From CAZPMT01 sp964587655 (GTDB lineage: Bacteria; Hydrogenedentota; Hydrogenedentia; Hydrogenedentales; SLHB01), in contig CAZPMT010000033.1 of NCBI GenBank assembly GCA_964587655.1, forward strand, positions 1-44,389: 44,389 bases of DNA, given 5' to 3'. Each line of letters begins with the position of its first letter. Positions within the stretch are counted from its first letter, which is position 1. A program made the translations under genes and the position numbers. The notes under the pieces are model-generated. The model was not told the origin of the DNA, ran no database searches, and saw nothing but the letters and a program-made list of their open reading frames with translations. Below, in pieces: positions 15,840-23,289 of this stretch.

Positions 15840-16847
15840 ATGTTGCAGCAAAGCAAGAGGCATTGGTTGGCGGTCCTGATGCTCTGCCTGACGGTCGCGG
15901 CCTGCGTGACCTACCGGGCCAAACACGTCGACCGCGGCATCGGCTTCAATCATGAGAAGCACCCGGAGAAAATGGCCTGTACGGACTGTCATGCGACGGA
16001 CAGCGGCGAACCGGTGATGCCCACTCACGACGTCTGCGGGACGTGCCACGAGCAGGCGGACGTCTCCAAGTCGAAGGAGTGCAATTTCTGCCACACCGAT
16101 CCGGACCAGGCCGTAAAACCGCGCACGAAGGTGCTCCCGTCCGAGAACAACTTCTCGCACGCCAAACACGCCGAGAAAGGCGTCGAGTGCGAGAAGTGCC
16201 ATTCCGGCCCCGATCCCGCGGCTTTCCTGTCTAAACCCCTGATGCCCATCTGCACGGACTGCCACGCCAAGACGCGTCCGGAGTTGAACGAATGCTCCGT
16301 ATGTCACAAGGAGATCAGCGACAAGGTGCGGCCCAAGTACCGCGGTGCCGTCCGTATCCCTCATGATTCCCCGCAGATTTGGGAGACGCTCCACGGCCAG
16401 CAATTCAAGACCGATCCAAAGTTCTGCAAATTGTGCCACGAGGAACAAACCTTCTGCGAGGACTGCCATCGCAAGAACCCGCCCAAGAGCCACACGCTCT
16501 CGTGGCGTCGCAAGCCGCACGGCATGCGCGCGAGTTGGGATCGCGAAAAGTGTGCCGTCTGCCATGAAGAGGACAGTTGTCTTCGCTGCCACCAGAACAA
16601 CGAGCCGTCAAGCCACCGCGGAGGCTGGGGGCCTCCCGCCAACCGCCACTGCGTGTCGTGCCACTATCCGGTGCGTGAGAACAACTGCACCGTCTGTCAC
16701 GAATCGGTCGATCATGAGAAGGCTAATCCTTCGCCGCACGACCTCGGCATATATCCGGCGCGTTGTACGCCGTGCCACCCATTCAGCAACCCGTTCCGCG
16801 CCCCGCACGTCCTTAACAGCACGGCCCGTTGTGTCGTCTGTCACTAA
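15840..16847 (+). CDS. 14-haem c-type cytochrome lipoprotein
   Basis: The protein has 335 residues. The ATG at 15840 is chosen over the adjacent GTG at 15837 because GAGGAG lies 9 nt from the ATG. A short basic n-region and hydrophobic stretch end in the lipobox VAAC, with Cys22 as lipidation site. Fourteen CxxCH motifs follow, from CTDCH near residue 48 to CVVCH, which forms the last five residues. This is about one haem per 22 residues of mature protein, and many extra His residues can serve as distal ligands. Together with the barrel 30 nt upstream and the 6-7-haem lipoprotein before it, this points to a long-range electron path through the cell envelope. The terminal reductase or acceptor is not encoded nearby. 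Confidence 0.92.
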   Translation: MLQQSKRHWLAVLMLCLTVAACVTYRAKHVDRGIGFNHEKHPEKMACTDCHATDSGEPVMPTHDVCGTCHEQADVSKSKECNFCHTDPDQAVKPRTKVLPSENNFSHAKHAEKGVECEKCHSGPDPAAFLSKPLMPICTDCHAKTRPELNECSVCHKEISDKVRPKYRGAVRIPHDSPQIWETLHGQQFKTDPKFCKLCHEEQTFCEDCHRKNPPKSHTLSWRRKPHGMRASWDREKCAVCHEEDSCLRCHQNNEPSSHRGGWGPPANRHCVSCHYPVRENNCTVCHESVDHEKANPSPHDLGIYPARCTPCHPFSNPFRAPHVLNSTARCVVCH

Positions 16848-16873
16848 CGCGGTGTTCAACGCAGGCCGATTGC

Positions 16874-16895
16874 CTCCGTGGCCGCGGCCACGGAG
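16874..16895. repeat. perfect 22-bp palindrome
   Basis: CTCCGTGGCCGCGGCCACGGAG is its own reverse complement, 26 bp after the 14-haem cytochrome stop. Its CCGTGGCCGCGG core also occurs in the long inverted repeat at 31730-31829. No T-tract follows, so it is probably a repeat-family member or an mRNA 3'-end structure, not a classical terminator. Confidence 0.7.
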
Positions 16896-16925
16896 ACGCG
16901 CGAATCGTGGGCCGTCTCGATCCTC

Positions 16926-16955
16926 TGGCAAATCGGCTTTTCGCTGTGCTACACT
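16926..16955 (+). promoter_or_regulatory. possible extended -10 promoter for the small membrane protein gene
   Basis: TGCTACACT (16947-16955) is an extended -10 motif. A weak -35-like TGGCAA lies 18 bp upstream. This would give the small membrane protein gene its own start, separate from the cytochrome transcript. Confidence 0.35.
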
Positions 16956-16987
16956 CGATTTCGGACATATAGCGGGAGGGAAACGCG

Positions 16988-17437
16988 ATGGAGCCCCTCG
17001 TTAGTCATTTCAAGGAATTCTACGGCTATTACATAATGGGCGCGATCTGCGTCTTGCCGTTTATTTTCGTGTTCCGGCGAGTCGCGGTCCCCGCGATCAT
17101 GTACGTCGTCGAATTCTGCATTTACATGGGTCTGGTGCATTGCCTGACCTATGGCGTCGTCGTGACGTCCGCGTGGTTCAAGGACCAGTCGACGATGAAA
17201 CGGGCCCGAGGGCTTGCCAACCAGGACTACAACCCTGGTTGGTCTACGCCTATTCTCGAGTTCTGGAATCGCGAGGCATATAATCCGCGGTGGCTTTTCT
17301 ACTTCGAGATTGTGCTGCTCTTCCTGGTCATCTTCATGATGTGGAAGTATCGTCCGCTCCGTGCGCGCCGTCCCAAGCAGAAAGGATCAGCGCCCAAGAA
17401 GAAGCCGGGCGGATACGATTATCGAAAGGTGAGATAG
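16988..17437 (+). CDS. small membrane protein of unknown function next to the cytochrome cluster
   Basis: The protein has 149 residues. The ATG at 16988 has GGGAGGG 7 nt upstream. Three hydrophobic segments are visible: about residues 14-31, 34-60 and 102-119. A loop containing NPGWSTPILEFWNREAYNPRW precedes the last segment in two shorter aromatic-rich pieces. The C-terminus is strongly basic (RARRPKQKGSAPKKK), which by the positive-inside rule should be cytoplasmic. There are no Cys-pair or haem motifs. It could be an inner-membrane partner of the porin-cytochrome set, but that rests only on position. I do not recognise the family. Confidence 0.7.
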   Translation: MEPLVSHFKEFYGYYIMGAICVLPFIFVFRRVAVPAIMYVVEFCIYMGLVHCLTYGVVVTSAWFKDQSTMKRARGLANQDYNPGWSTPILEFWNREAYNPRWLFYFEIVLLFLVIFMMWKYRPLRARRPKQKGSAPKKKPGGYDYRKVR

Positions 17438-17458
17438 GTTGCTCCCGCTGTCGAATCC

Positions 17459-17470
17459 CCACAGTTTGTC
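17459..17470. repeat. single arm of the TTTGTC dyad before the DapA-like gene
   Basis: CCACAGTTTGTC is identical over 12 bp to the left arm of the perfect copy at 21992-22003, but no partner arm follows. It sits directly before the Shine-Dalgarno of the next gene, as the full copy does before the APH-like kinase gene. A similar half (CCAGTTTGTC) is at about 18390-18399, inside the DapA-like gene. Confidence 0.45.
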
Positions 17471-17485
17471 GGAAGGAGTTGAATG

Positions 17486-18466
17486 ATGATCCCAGAGTTT
17501 GTTCGCGGTTCGATTGCCCCTGTTTTCACGGCCTTCCATGAGGACGGACGCCTCGATGATGACGGCCAGCGCTCGATACTGAGCTGGCTCGCCGGCACGA
17601 AGGCCGTCAGCGCCTTCTTTGTGCGATCCGGCATGGGACAGATGTTCTCGTTCAGCTACGAGGACGTCCGTCAGATCACGAAAAGCGTCTGCGAGCATAA
17701 CGCGGGAAGCGTGCCCATCCTCATCGGCGCCACGGGCGTCTGGGACCGTAATCGCGAGAAGTATCCCGACCCGCGGGTCTTCATGCGGCAGGCAGTCGAG
17801 TTGAGCAAGTACGCCGAGGACATGGGCGCGTCGGGCGTTGTGCATACCATTTCGGAAGCGATCCAGCCCGAGCCGGGGCAGACAACCGACGACGTAACCG
17901 TGAAGTACTTTGAGACTATTTGCGACGCGGTCAAGATCCCCGTGTTTATCTATCAGTCGCCGGGCACGGACGAACGTTACATACTATCGACCGATCTCGC
18001 GCAGCGCCTCGCCGACATGCCCAACGTCATGGGAATGAAGGCGTCCACGAACGACGCCGAGTACATCTTCAACATCTCGTTCGCCGTCCGCGGCAAAGAT
18101 TTCGCCTTCATCAGCGGGGCCGAGACGGCCTTCCTGGCGGGTCTGATCTCCGGATCGCGCGCGGTCATCGGCCAGGGCGCCACCGTGAATCCCCAGATCC
18201 TCAACGCCATTCAGACACGCTACGAGAAGGGCGACATCGAGGGGGCATGCGAAGCCCAATGGTCCACGAACCTTCTCGTGAAGCGCTCGCGGAACACGAC
18301 CGAGTTCTTCAAGCGCTACATCACCGAGAAGGGATACAAGATCCAGCCCTACGCCCGTTCCACGGGCAGTCCATATTCCACGACGGCCCCCAGTTTGTCC
18401 CAGGAGGATTACGACGCCTTCAAACAGCTCCTGGAATCCGAACTCGAGAAGTTCAAACAGGGCTAA
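17486..18466 (+). CDS. DapA/N-acetylneuraminate lyase family aldolase of unknown substrate
   Basis: The protein has 326 residues. GGAAGGAG ends 7 nt before the ATG at 17486, which is preferred to the ATG at 17483. It is a TIM-barrel class I aldolase. The Schiff-base lysine is Lys185 (GMKAST) and the catalytic tyrosine Tyr156 (FIYQSPG). The DapA substrate motif GTTGE is replaced by VRSGMGQ near residues 46-52, so the two Thr residues of true dihydrodipicolinate synthase are absent and lysine biosynthesis is unlikely. Sugar-acid or keto-acid cleavage is more plausible. Its stop overlaps the stop of the convergent PHP-domain gene by two bases. Confidence 0.85.
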   Translation: MIPEFVRGSIAPVFTAFHEDGRLDDDGQRSILSWLAGTKAVSAFFVRSGMGQMFSFSYEDVRQITKSVCEHNAGSVPILIGATGVWDRNREKYPDPRVFMRQAVELSKYAEDMGASGVVHTISEAIQPEPGQTTDDVTVKYFETICDAVKIPVFIYQSPGTDERYILSTDLAQRLADMPNVMGMKASTNDAEYIFNISFAVRGKDFAFISGAETAFLAGLISGSRAVIGQGATVNPQILNAIQTRYEKGDIEGACEAQWSTNLLVKRSRNTTEFFKRYITEKGYKIQPYARSTGSPYSTTAPSLSQEDYDAFKQLLESELEKFKQG

Positions 18467-19470
18467 TCCTGCCTCACCACATTCGGCTGTCCGATCTTGA
18501 CCTTCGTAGGGCCGTCAGGCGATACCCGCTTTGCCCGCAACTCGAGCAACTCGCGGATGATCGTGTTTGTGTTCCGCGACGTTATGGCGCAGGGCGCGCA
18601 ATACTTGCCGGGATCGAACGGCGCCTTTAGGGCGGCGGCGCCGTGCGCGTCCGTCGAGACCGTGAACTGCACGCCGCCCTCCGCGAGGAGCTTGATGTCG
18701 GCCATCAGCGCCTCGCGCACGATGGGATCTTCCCAGTATGCGGCTGACGCGCTGCTCATCTCGACGTATATCGATGAGTCGCGGAGTTCCCGTATTACCT
18801 TCTCCTGTTCATCGCCCTTGAAGAAGCGGTATTCCTGCACGGAAATGGTCTTCTGGTCCCTGCCGGACTTCTGTGCGTCTCGCTGGACGTGCTCGATGCG
18901 CATCGTGAACGGATGGAAGATGATCATGGGAACCGGGAACCGTTTCCGGACCTCTTTGATCTGGGCGATCCGTTTGAGCAGCTTCTTGCCGTCGGGCGGG
19001 TCGCCTTTGTGATTGGGCGAGATGTGCCAGCCAATGACCTCGGCGAGGGCCATGGGGGCCTCTTCAAGCCCCTCGTCCAACTCGAACTCGCCTACCTCCC
19101 AACCCTTGAATATCAGGACGTCATTCCGCGCCGCGGCCTTGTCGAAGTCCGCCATCAGCGCGCGGTGGCCTTCGGTTTTCATGGGATACCATTGCCGGCC
19201 GCCGTGCTCTTTCGCCCAGGCCGTGTACTCCTTGCCGGACATGCGATAAAGCTCGATGTGATCGAGAAGCAGGAGGACTTTGCGCCCGTCCGCGACCGAC
19301 AAGTCGATCCACGGCTGAAGGTCGAGTTCGCGCTCGAGGCCAGCGTGTATGTGCATATCCATCTCCCGAAGGGCAAACAGTCCACCGGGAGGCGGCTGTG
19401 GGACCGTGATGTCAGAAGCGCCGACGGCTGTTGGGAGCAACAAAACAGCGAAAAGGGGCAAACTCTTCAT
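18463..19470 (-). CDS. secreted PHP-domain-like metal-dependent phosphoesterase
   Basis: The protein has 335 residues. The ATG at 19470 has AGGAG 7 nt upstream and begins a clear signal peptide (MKSLPLFAVLLLPTAVGA). Metal-binding His/Asp motifs of PHP or amidohydrolase-like proteins are visible: MDMHIHAG (near residue 40), LLLDHIE, IIFHPF (near 190) and STDAHG (near 285). It probably hydrolyses a phosphate ester or a related bond in the periplasm. Its stop overlaps that of the DapA-like gene, so the genes are convergent, and it is divergent from the prepilin gene. Confidence 0.75.
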   Translation of the reverse strand: MKSLPLFAVLLLPTAVGASDITVPQPPPGGLFALREMDMHIHAGLERELDLQPWIDLSVADGRKVLLLLDHIELYRMSGKEYTAWAKEHGGRQWYPMKTEGHRALMADFDKAAARNDVLIFKGWEVGEFELDEGLEEAPMALAEVIGWHISPNHKGDPPDGKKLLKRIAQIKEVRKRFPVPMIIFHPFTMRIEHVQRDAQKSGRDQKTISVQEYRFFKGDEQEKVIRELRDSSIYVEMSSASAAYWEDPIVREALMADIKLLAEGGVQFTVSTDAHGAAALKAPFDPGKYCAPCAITSRNTNTIIRELLELRAKRVSPDGPTKVKIGQPNVVRQD

Positions 19471-19606
19471 GTCTATTCTCCTGATCTTCTCGAGTGCACG
19501 AGCAGCAATAGGGGCATTTCATAGCCGGACGTAATCTAGCAGAGCAGACGCGTCCGTTTCACGTTCCGCAAACAGCGGACAAAAAGCGCTTGCATATTGG
19601 GGCATT

Positions 19607-19635
19607 TTGTGGCAAGCTGGATTCATTGGCATAAT
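19607..19635 (+). promoter_or_regulatory. possible promoter of the prepilin gene
   Basis: TTGTGG (19607-19612) and CATAAT (19630-19635) are 17 bp apart, giving a leader of about 65 nt to the ATG at 19708. The 237-bp divergent region 19471-19707 otherwise holds only the Shine-Dalgarno sites of its two genes. Confidence 0.3.
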
Positions 19636-19707
19636 GGCGTGCGGTGTGTTGATCTCAGGCGGGTGAACTTCGGTCACATGCCGCAAACAACAAAGGAGGA
19701 CATAATC

Positions 19708-20628
19708 ATGAAGAAGAAGGGCTTTACACTCATTGAATTGCTGGTAGTGATTGCCATCATAGGCATCCTGGCGGCCATCCTGCTGCCGGCGCTGGCGCGG
19801 GCGCGCGAGTCGGCGCGGCGGGCGAGCTGCGCCAACAACCTCAAGCAGTTCGGACTGGTTATGAAGATGTACGCGAACGAGTCCCGGGGGGCAAAGTATC
19901 CTTCCATACAGATCGAGGACGGGACACCGAACGATGCCACGACGGGGCTATGTGAGCGAGTGGTCGGGGCATTCTCGCCCAACGGCAAGTCCTTCTACCC
20001 TGAGTATCTTTCCGATTACAACGTGCTGTTGTGTCCGTCGATGGGGAATATGCAGGGTTGGAAGGTCGAGGACGGCCGGTGGAGTTGTGACTCGACCGGG
20101 GACGGCAACGGCGATAAGGGCCAGCCGATCTGCCCGTGCAGCATCGACGACTATTCTTATTTGTACGTTCCCTGGACAATATCCGACAGGGTGATTTGTA
20201 TTAACCCCGCGCTTGCGGCCGTAGAGGGGATTCCGAACCTTAACAGCGATTTTGTCCAGGCTGTCGTGAATTACCTGGCTGAAGGGGAACGCGAGTGGGT
20301 GGATGAAGGCAAGGTCGATATCATGTTCTCGGATATGTCGTACACGGACACCGCCTCGGGAGAGAACCGGACACTGTACTTTCTGCGGGAAGGCGTCGAA
20401 CGCTTCCTGATCACTGATATCAACAACCCGGCCGCGTCGGCGATGTCGCAGAGCGAGATCGTGGTCTATTTTGACCAGTTCGGCCCAGGCGACAATATCA
20501 GGTGGAGCAACCACGTGCCAGGCGGTTCAAACGTCTTGTACATGGACGGCCATGTGGAATTCCTCAAGTATCCAAGCAAGTACCCGGTCAGCAGGACGTT
20601 CATGGCAATCTTCGAGATGGGGCTGTAA
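19708..20628 (+). CDS. type II secretion/type IV pilin-like prepilin with C-terminal H-x10-DG motif
   Basis: The protein has 306 residues. The ATG at 19708 follows AAAGGAGG by 8 nt. The N-terminus KKKG-FTLIELLVVIAIIGIL is a textbook class III signal with the prepilin peptidase site after Gly. The alpha-helical spine runs to about residue 45. The C-terminal segment ends HVPGGSNVLYMDGHVEF, a close variant of the H-X9-DG motif of the large pseudopilin-like families in Planctomycetes, Lentisphaerae and Hydrogenedentota. The middle has four Cys, possibly disulfide-linked. It probably forms or decorates an envelope pseudopilus. Such genes occur in many copies in these genomes, and the function of an individual copy is unknown. 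Confidence 0.9.
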   Translation: MKKKGFTLIELLVVIAIIGILAAILLPALARARESARRASCANNLKQFGLVMKMYANESRGAKYPSIQIEDGTPNDATTGLCERVVGAFSPNGKSFYPEYLSDYNVLLCPSMGNMQGWKVEDGRWSCDSTGDGNGDKGQPICPCSIDDYSYLYVPWTISDRVICINPALAAVEGIPNLNSDFVQAVVNYLAEGEREWVDEGKVDIMFSDMSYTDTASGENRTLYFLREGVERFLITDINNPAASAMSQSEIVVYFDQFGPGDNIRWSNHVPGGSNVLYMDGHVEFLKYPSKYPVSRTFMAIFEMGL

Positions 20629-20728
20629 GGCGGACCACGCGACTCGTCGCGGCGTTGCGAATGGCTTCGGCTTGGGTTGACGCGACGTTCGCGACGATGT
20701 CGTCCTCCTTCTGGCCGACCGTGCATAT

Positions 20729-20737
20729 GCTATACTT
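20729..20737 (+). promoter_or_regulatory. extended -10 element before the acyl-CoA dehydrogenase gene
   Basis: TGCTATACT matches TGnTATAAT except at one position. No convincing -35 hexamer is found at the right distance. It would start a leader of about 45 nt. Confidence 0.35.
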
Positions 20738-20787
20738 GGCGCTCGTGAGCGTGGCATGGAAGGTCTCAGGCAGAAGGAGGAATGACG

Positions 20788-22032
20788 GTGGATTTTACGA
20801 TCCCGCATGAGCTTCAGGCGCTTATCGACAAAGCGCGGAAGTTTGTCGAAACCGAAGTGTATCCCATCGAGAAGGATTTCCTCACGGGCGAGTTTCATGA
20901 GGTGCTTCCGCGTCTCGAGGAGAAGCGCGAGCACGCCAAGGCCATCGGGCTATGGCTTCCGCAGATTCCTAAGGAGCATGGCGGGCTCGGTCTGGACCTC
21001 CTCGGCCACGGGCTTGTGAGCGCGGAACTCGGGCGGAGTTTCCTGGGGCATTTCCTGTGCAATTGCCAGGCGCCCGATGCAGGCAACATGGAGATCCTGC
21101 TCCAGTACGGCAACGACGCTCAGAGGGAGCGTTTCCTGAAGCCGTTGCTGGCTGGAAAGATTCGGAGTTGCTTCGGGATGACCGAGCCCGATCATCCCGG
21201 CTCGAATCCGACGTGGATGGGCACGCTCGCCGTGAAGGACGGAGACGCGTACGTCATAACCGGCAACAAGTGGTTCGCGACGGGCGCCGACGGCGCAGCC
21301 TTCGCGGTGGTGATGGCGATCACGAATCCCGATGCGTCGCGCCATGAACGCGCGAGCATGTTTCTGGTCCCGGCTGACACGCCCGGGTTCACTGTGCTCT
21401 GCAACACGCCGGTCATGGGACACCGAGGCGAGGGTTGGATGAGCCACGGCGAGATCCGTCTCGACAACTGCCGGGTCCCAAAGGAGAACCGCCTCGGGCC
21501 GGAAGGGACCGGGTTCCGGATCGCGCAGGAGCGCCTCGGGCCGGGCCGCATCCACCATTGCATGCGCTGGCTCGGGATCTGTGAACGGTGTTTCGAGTTG
21601 ATGTGCGACTACTCGGTCAAGCGCCAGGTCGCGCCCGGACGGCCGCTCGCGTTGCAGCAGTTCGTTCATGGGTGGATCGCCGAGAGCCGGGCCGAAATCG
21701 ACGCCGCGCGATTGCTGGTGTTGCAGGCGGCGTGGACGATCGACCAGTTGGGCATGAAAGAGGCGAACGACCTCGTGTCGCTCATCAAGTTCAATACCGC
21801 GAAGGCGATGTTGAACGTGATCGACCGCGCGATCCAGGCGCATGGAGGACTCGGCGTCACCGACTACACGCCGCTTGCCTTTTTCTATCGTCATGAACGG
21901 GCGGGACGCATTTACGACGGTCCCGACGAGGTCCACAAGATCGTCGTGGCGAAACGGATCCTCAAGAGGTATGCCGGCGATCTCCTTTCCGCCACAGTTT
22001 GTCAAACGACGACAAACTGTGGGGAACGATAA
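20788..22032 (+). CDS. acyl-CoA dehydrogenase, ACAD10/ACAD11-like
   Basis: The protein has 414 residues. The strong AAGGAGG (20774-20780) is only 1 nt from the ATG at 20782 but 7 nt from the GTG at 20788, so the GTG (VDFTIP) is the likely start. It is a flavoprotein with the full acyl-CoA dehydrogenase fold (FGMTEPDHPGSNP, the FAD/substrate loop). The C-terminal base region reads YDGPDEVH, with Asp377 where medium-chain enzymes have the catalytic Glu of YEGT. The DGPDEVH signature is that of ACAD10/ACAD11. The next gene is the APH-like kinase fused to ACAD11 in animals, and the stop overlaps its start (TAATG). The last 11 or so residues (TVCQTTTNCGER) come from a palindromic repeat, so the C-terminus is altered compared with the family. 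Confidence 0.9.
   Translation: MDFTIPHELQALIDKARKFVETEVYPIEKDFLTGEFHEVLPRLEEKREHAKAIGLWLPQIPKEHGGLGLDLLGHGLVSAELGRSFLGHFLCNCQAPDAGNMEILLQYGNDAQRERFLKPLLAGKIRSCFGMTEPDHPGSNPTWMGTLAVKDGDAYVITGNKWFATGADGAAFAVVMAITNPDASRHERASMFLVPADTPGFTVLCNTPVMGHRGEGWMSHGEIRLDNCRVPKENRLGPEGTGFRIAQERLGPGRIHHCMRWLGICERCFELMCDYSVKRQVAPGRPLALQQFVHGWIAESRAEIDAARLLVLQAAWTIDQLGMKEANDLVSLIKFNTAKAMLNVIDRAIQAHGGLGVTDYTPLAFFYRHERAGRIYDGPDEVHKIVVAKRILKRYAGDLLSATVCQTTTNCGER
21992..22022. repeat. TTTGTC-N7-GACAAA dyad, copy 3 (acyl-CoA dehydrogenase/kinase junction)
   Basis: The 12-bp arms CCACAGTTTGTC (21992-22003) and GACAAACTGTGG (22011-22022) are perfect with a 7-nt loop. The element encodes the end of the dehydrogenase and sits immediately before the kinase start at 22032. 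An RNA hairpin here would reach to within 10 nt of that start codon and could affect coupled translation. Confidence 0.85.
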
Positions 22033-23093
22033 TGACCGCGTCCATGGACAGCGCCGGTGCGCAGCGCGATGGCGAGCAGCTTGATCCGGCGAGGCTCCGC
22101 GCGTTCCTGATCGGCGCGTTGGGCTCCTTTGACGGACCCCTCGAGATTGAACAGTTCCGAAAGGGGCACTCGAACCTCACGTACCTTGTCCGTTTCGACG
22201 GACGCGAGCTTGTGCTGCGGCGCCCCCCCTTCGCGAGCAAGGTCAGGACCGCACACGACATGACGCGGGAGTACACGATCCTCTCGCGTCTGTGCGGGGC
22301 GTATGCCGCTGCGCCGAAGCCGGTGGCGTTCTGCGACGACGAGTCCATCCTCGGCGCGAGGTTCTATCTCATGGAACGCATCCGTGGCGCGATCTTGCGC
22401 GGTACGCGGGAGATCGAGATCTCCCCCGAAACCGCGCGCGCATGTTGTCTCTCGTTTGTCCGGAACCTTGCCGCGCTGCACGATCTCGACTACCGCGCCC
22501 TCGGCCTGGACCAACTCTACCGGCCCGGGTGGTACGCGCAGCGGCAGGTACTCGGTTGGGCCGAACGATACGTCAACTCGAAAACGGATGAGATCCCCGC
22601 CATAGACGCCACCATCGCATGGTTGAAGGAACGCATCCCCGAAGACACCGGCGCCGTACTCATCCACAACGACTACAAGTTCGACAATCTCGTCCTTGAT
22701 CTACAAGACCTGACGCGCATCATCGGCGTCCTCGATTGGGAGATGTCCACCATCGGCGACCCACTGATGGACCTGGGCTCGACCCTCGGCTACTGGACCG
22801 AGGCCGGCGACCCCTCGGGACTTCAGGCAACCCAGTGTTTCCTGACGAGCCTTCCGGGCAGCATAACGCGCATGGAACTGGCGGAGGAATACGCCCGGCT
22901 GACCGGACGCGATATCTCCAATATCCTGTTCTACTACGTCTTCAGCCTCGTGAAAATCGCCGGCATCGTGCAGCAAATCTACTACCGCTACGTCAAGGGC
23001 AGCACAAAAGACGAACGGTTCGCGGGCCTGATCTTCATGGTCGCCATCCTCGGCAATCTCGCCGCAAACGCCATCGAGAAGGGCAAGCTATAA
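22032..23093 (+). CDS. APH-like phosphotransferase (ACAD10/ACAD11 kinase-domain type)
   Basis: The protein has 353 residues. The ATG at 22032 overlaps the preceding TAA by one base; an ATG at 22044 is an alternative. It has the aminoglycoside-phosphotransferase/choline-kinase fold: nucleotide loop KGHSNLTYLV, LVLRRPP with the ATP-binding region, Brenner motif HNDYKFDN (His212, Asp214, Asn219) and metal-binding Asp in LDWEMSTIGDP near residue 235. GDPLMDLG is typical of the ACAD10/11 kinase domain. In animals that domain phosphorylates 4-hydroxyacyl-CoA and the dehydrogenase domain removes the phosphate. By analogy, this pair may degrade 4-hydroxy fatty acids or lactone-derived acids. This is unlikely to be an antibiotic-resistance enzyme. 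Confidence 0.88.
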   Translation: MTASMDSAGAQRDGEQLDPARLRAFLIGALGSFDGPLEIEQFRKGHSNLTYLVRFDGRELVLRRPPFASKVRTAHDMTREYTILSRLCGAYAAAPKPVAFCDDESILGARFYLMERIRGAILRGTREIEISPETARACCLSFVRNLAALHDLDYRALGLDQLYRPGWYAQRQVLGWAERYVNSKTDEIPAIDATIAWLKERIPEDTGAVLIHNDYKFDNLVLDLQDLTRIIGVLDWEMSTIGDPLMDLGSTLGYWTEAGDPSGLQATQCFLTSLPGSITRMELAEEYARLTGRDISNILFYYVFSLVKIAGIVQQIYYRYVKGSTKDERFAGLIFMVAILGNLAANAIEKGKL

Positions 23094-23237
23094 GCCGAGC
23101 GGGCTTGCCCGCGGGCGCATAGGATTGCAACCCCTTGTCCCCGCGATGCCGGTATATCGGAAAATGCCGGGTCCCTAAGGGGCGCTCCGAGGTCCCAGGG
23201 ATGTACTGCGCCGTGTAACGTTGTAGCCGTTCATCTG

Positions 23238-23243
23238 TAAAAT
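23238..23243 (+). promoter_or_regulatory. possible -10 box before the tandem small ORFs
   Basis: TAAAAT differs from TATAAT at one position and lies in an unusually AT-rich stretch (TGTAAAATAATCG) of otherwise GC-rich DNA, about 47 nt before the first small ORF. No good -35 hexamer is visible. The remainder of 23094-23289 shows only a weak GC stem (GCGGGC/GCCCGC, 23099-23112). Confidence 0.3.
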
Positions 23244-23289
23244 AATCGTTGGGTGTGTTTTAGAGCGGATATCAACAAGGAGGGTACCA

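Noticed and set aside
19626..19642. Sigma-54-like GG/GC promoter before the prepilin gene
   Set aside because: GG and GC starts are 13 bp apart, one more than the required spacing, and the flanking bases match poorly.
22032..23093. Aminoglycoside resistance gene
   Set aside because: The Brenner motif is shared by the whole kinase fold, but the GDPLMDLG region and coupling to an ACAD11-like dehydrogenase point to acyl-CoA metabolism.
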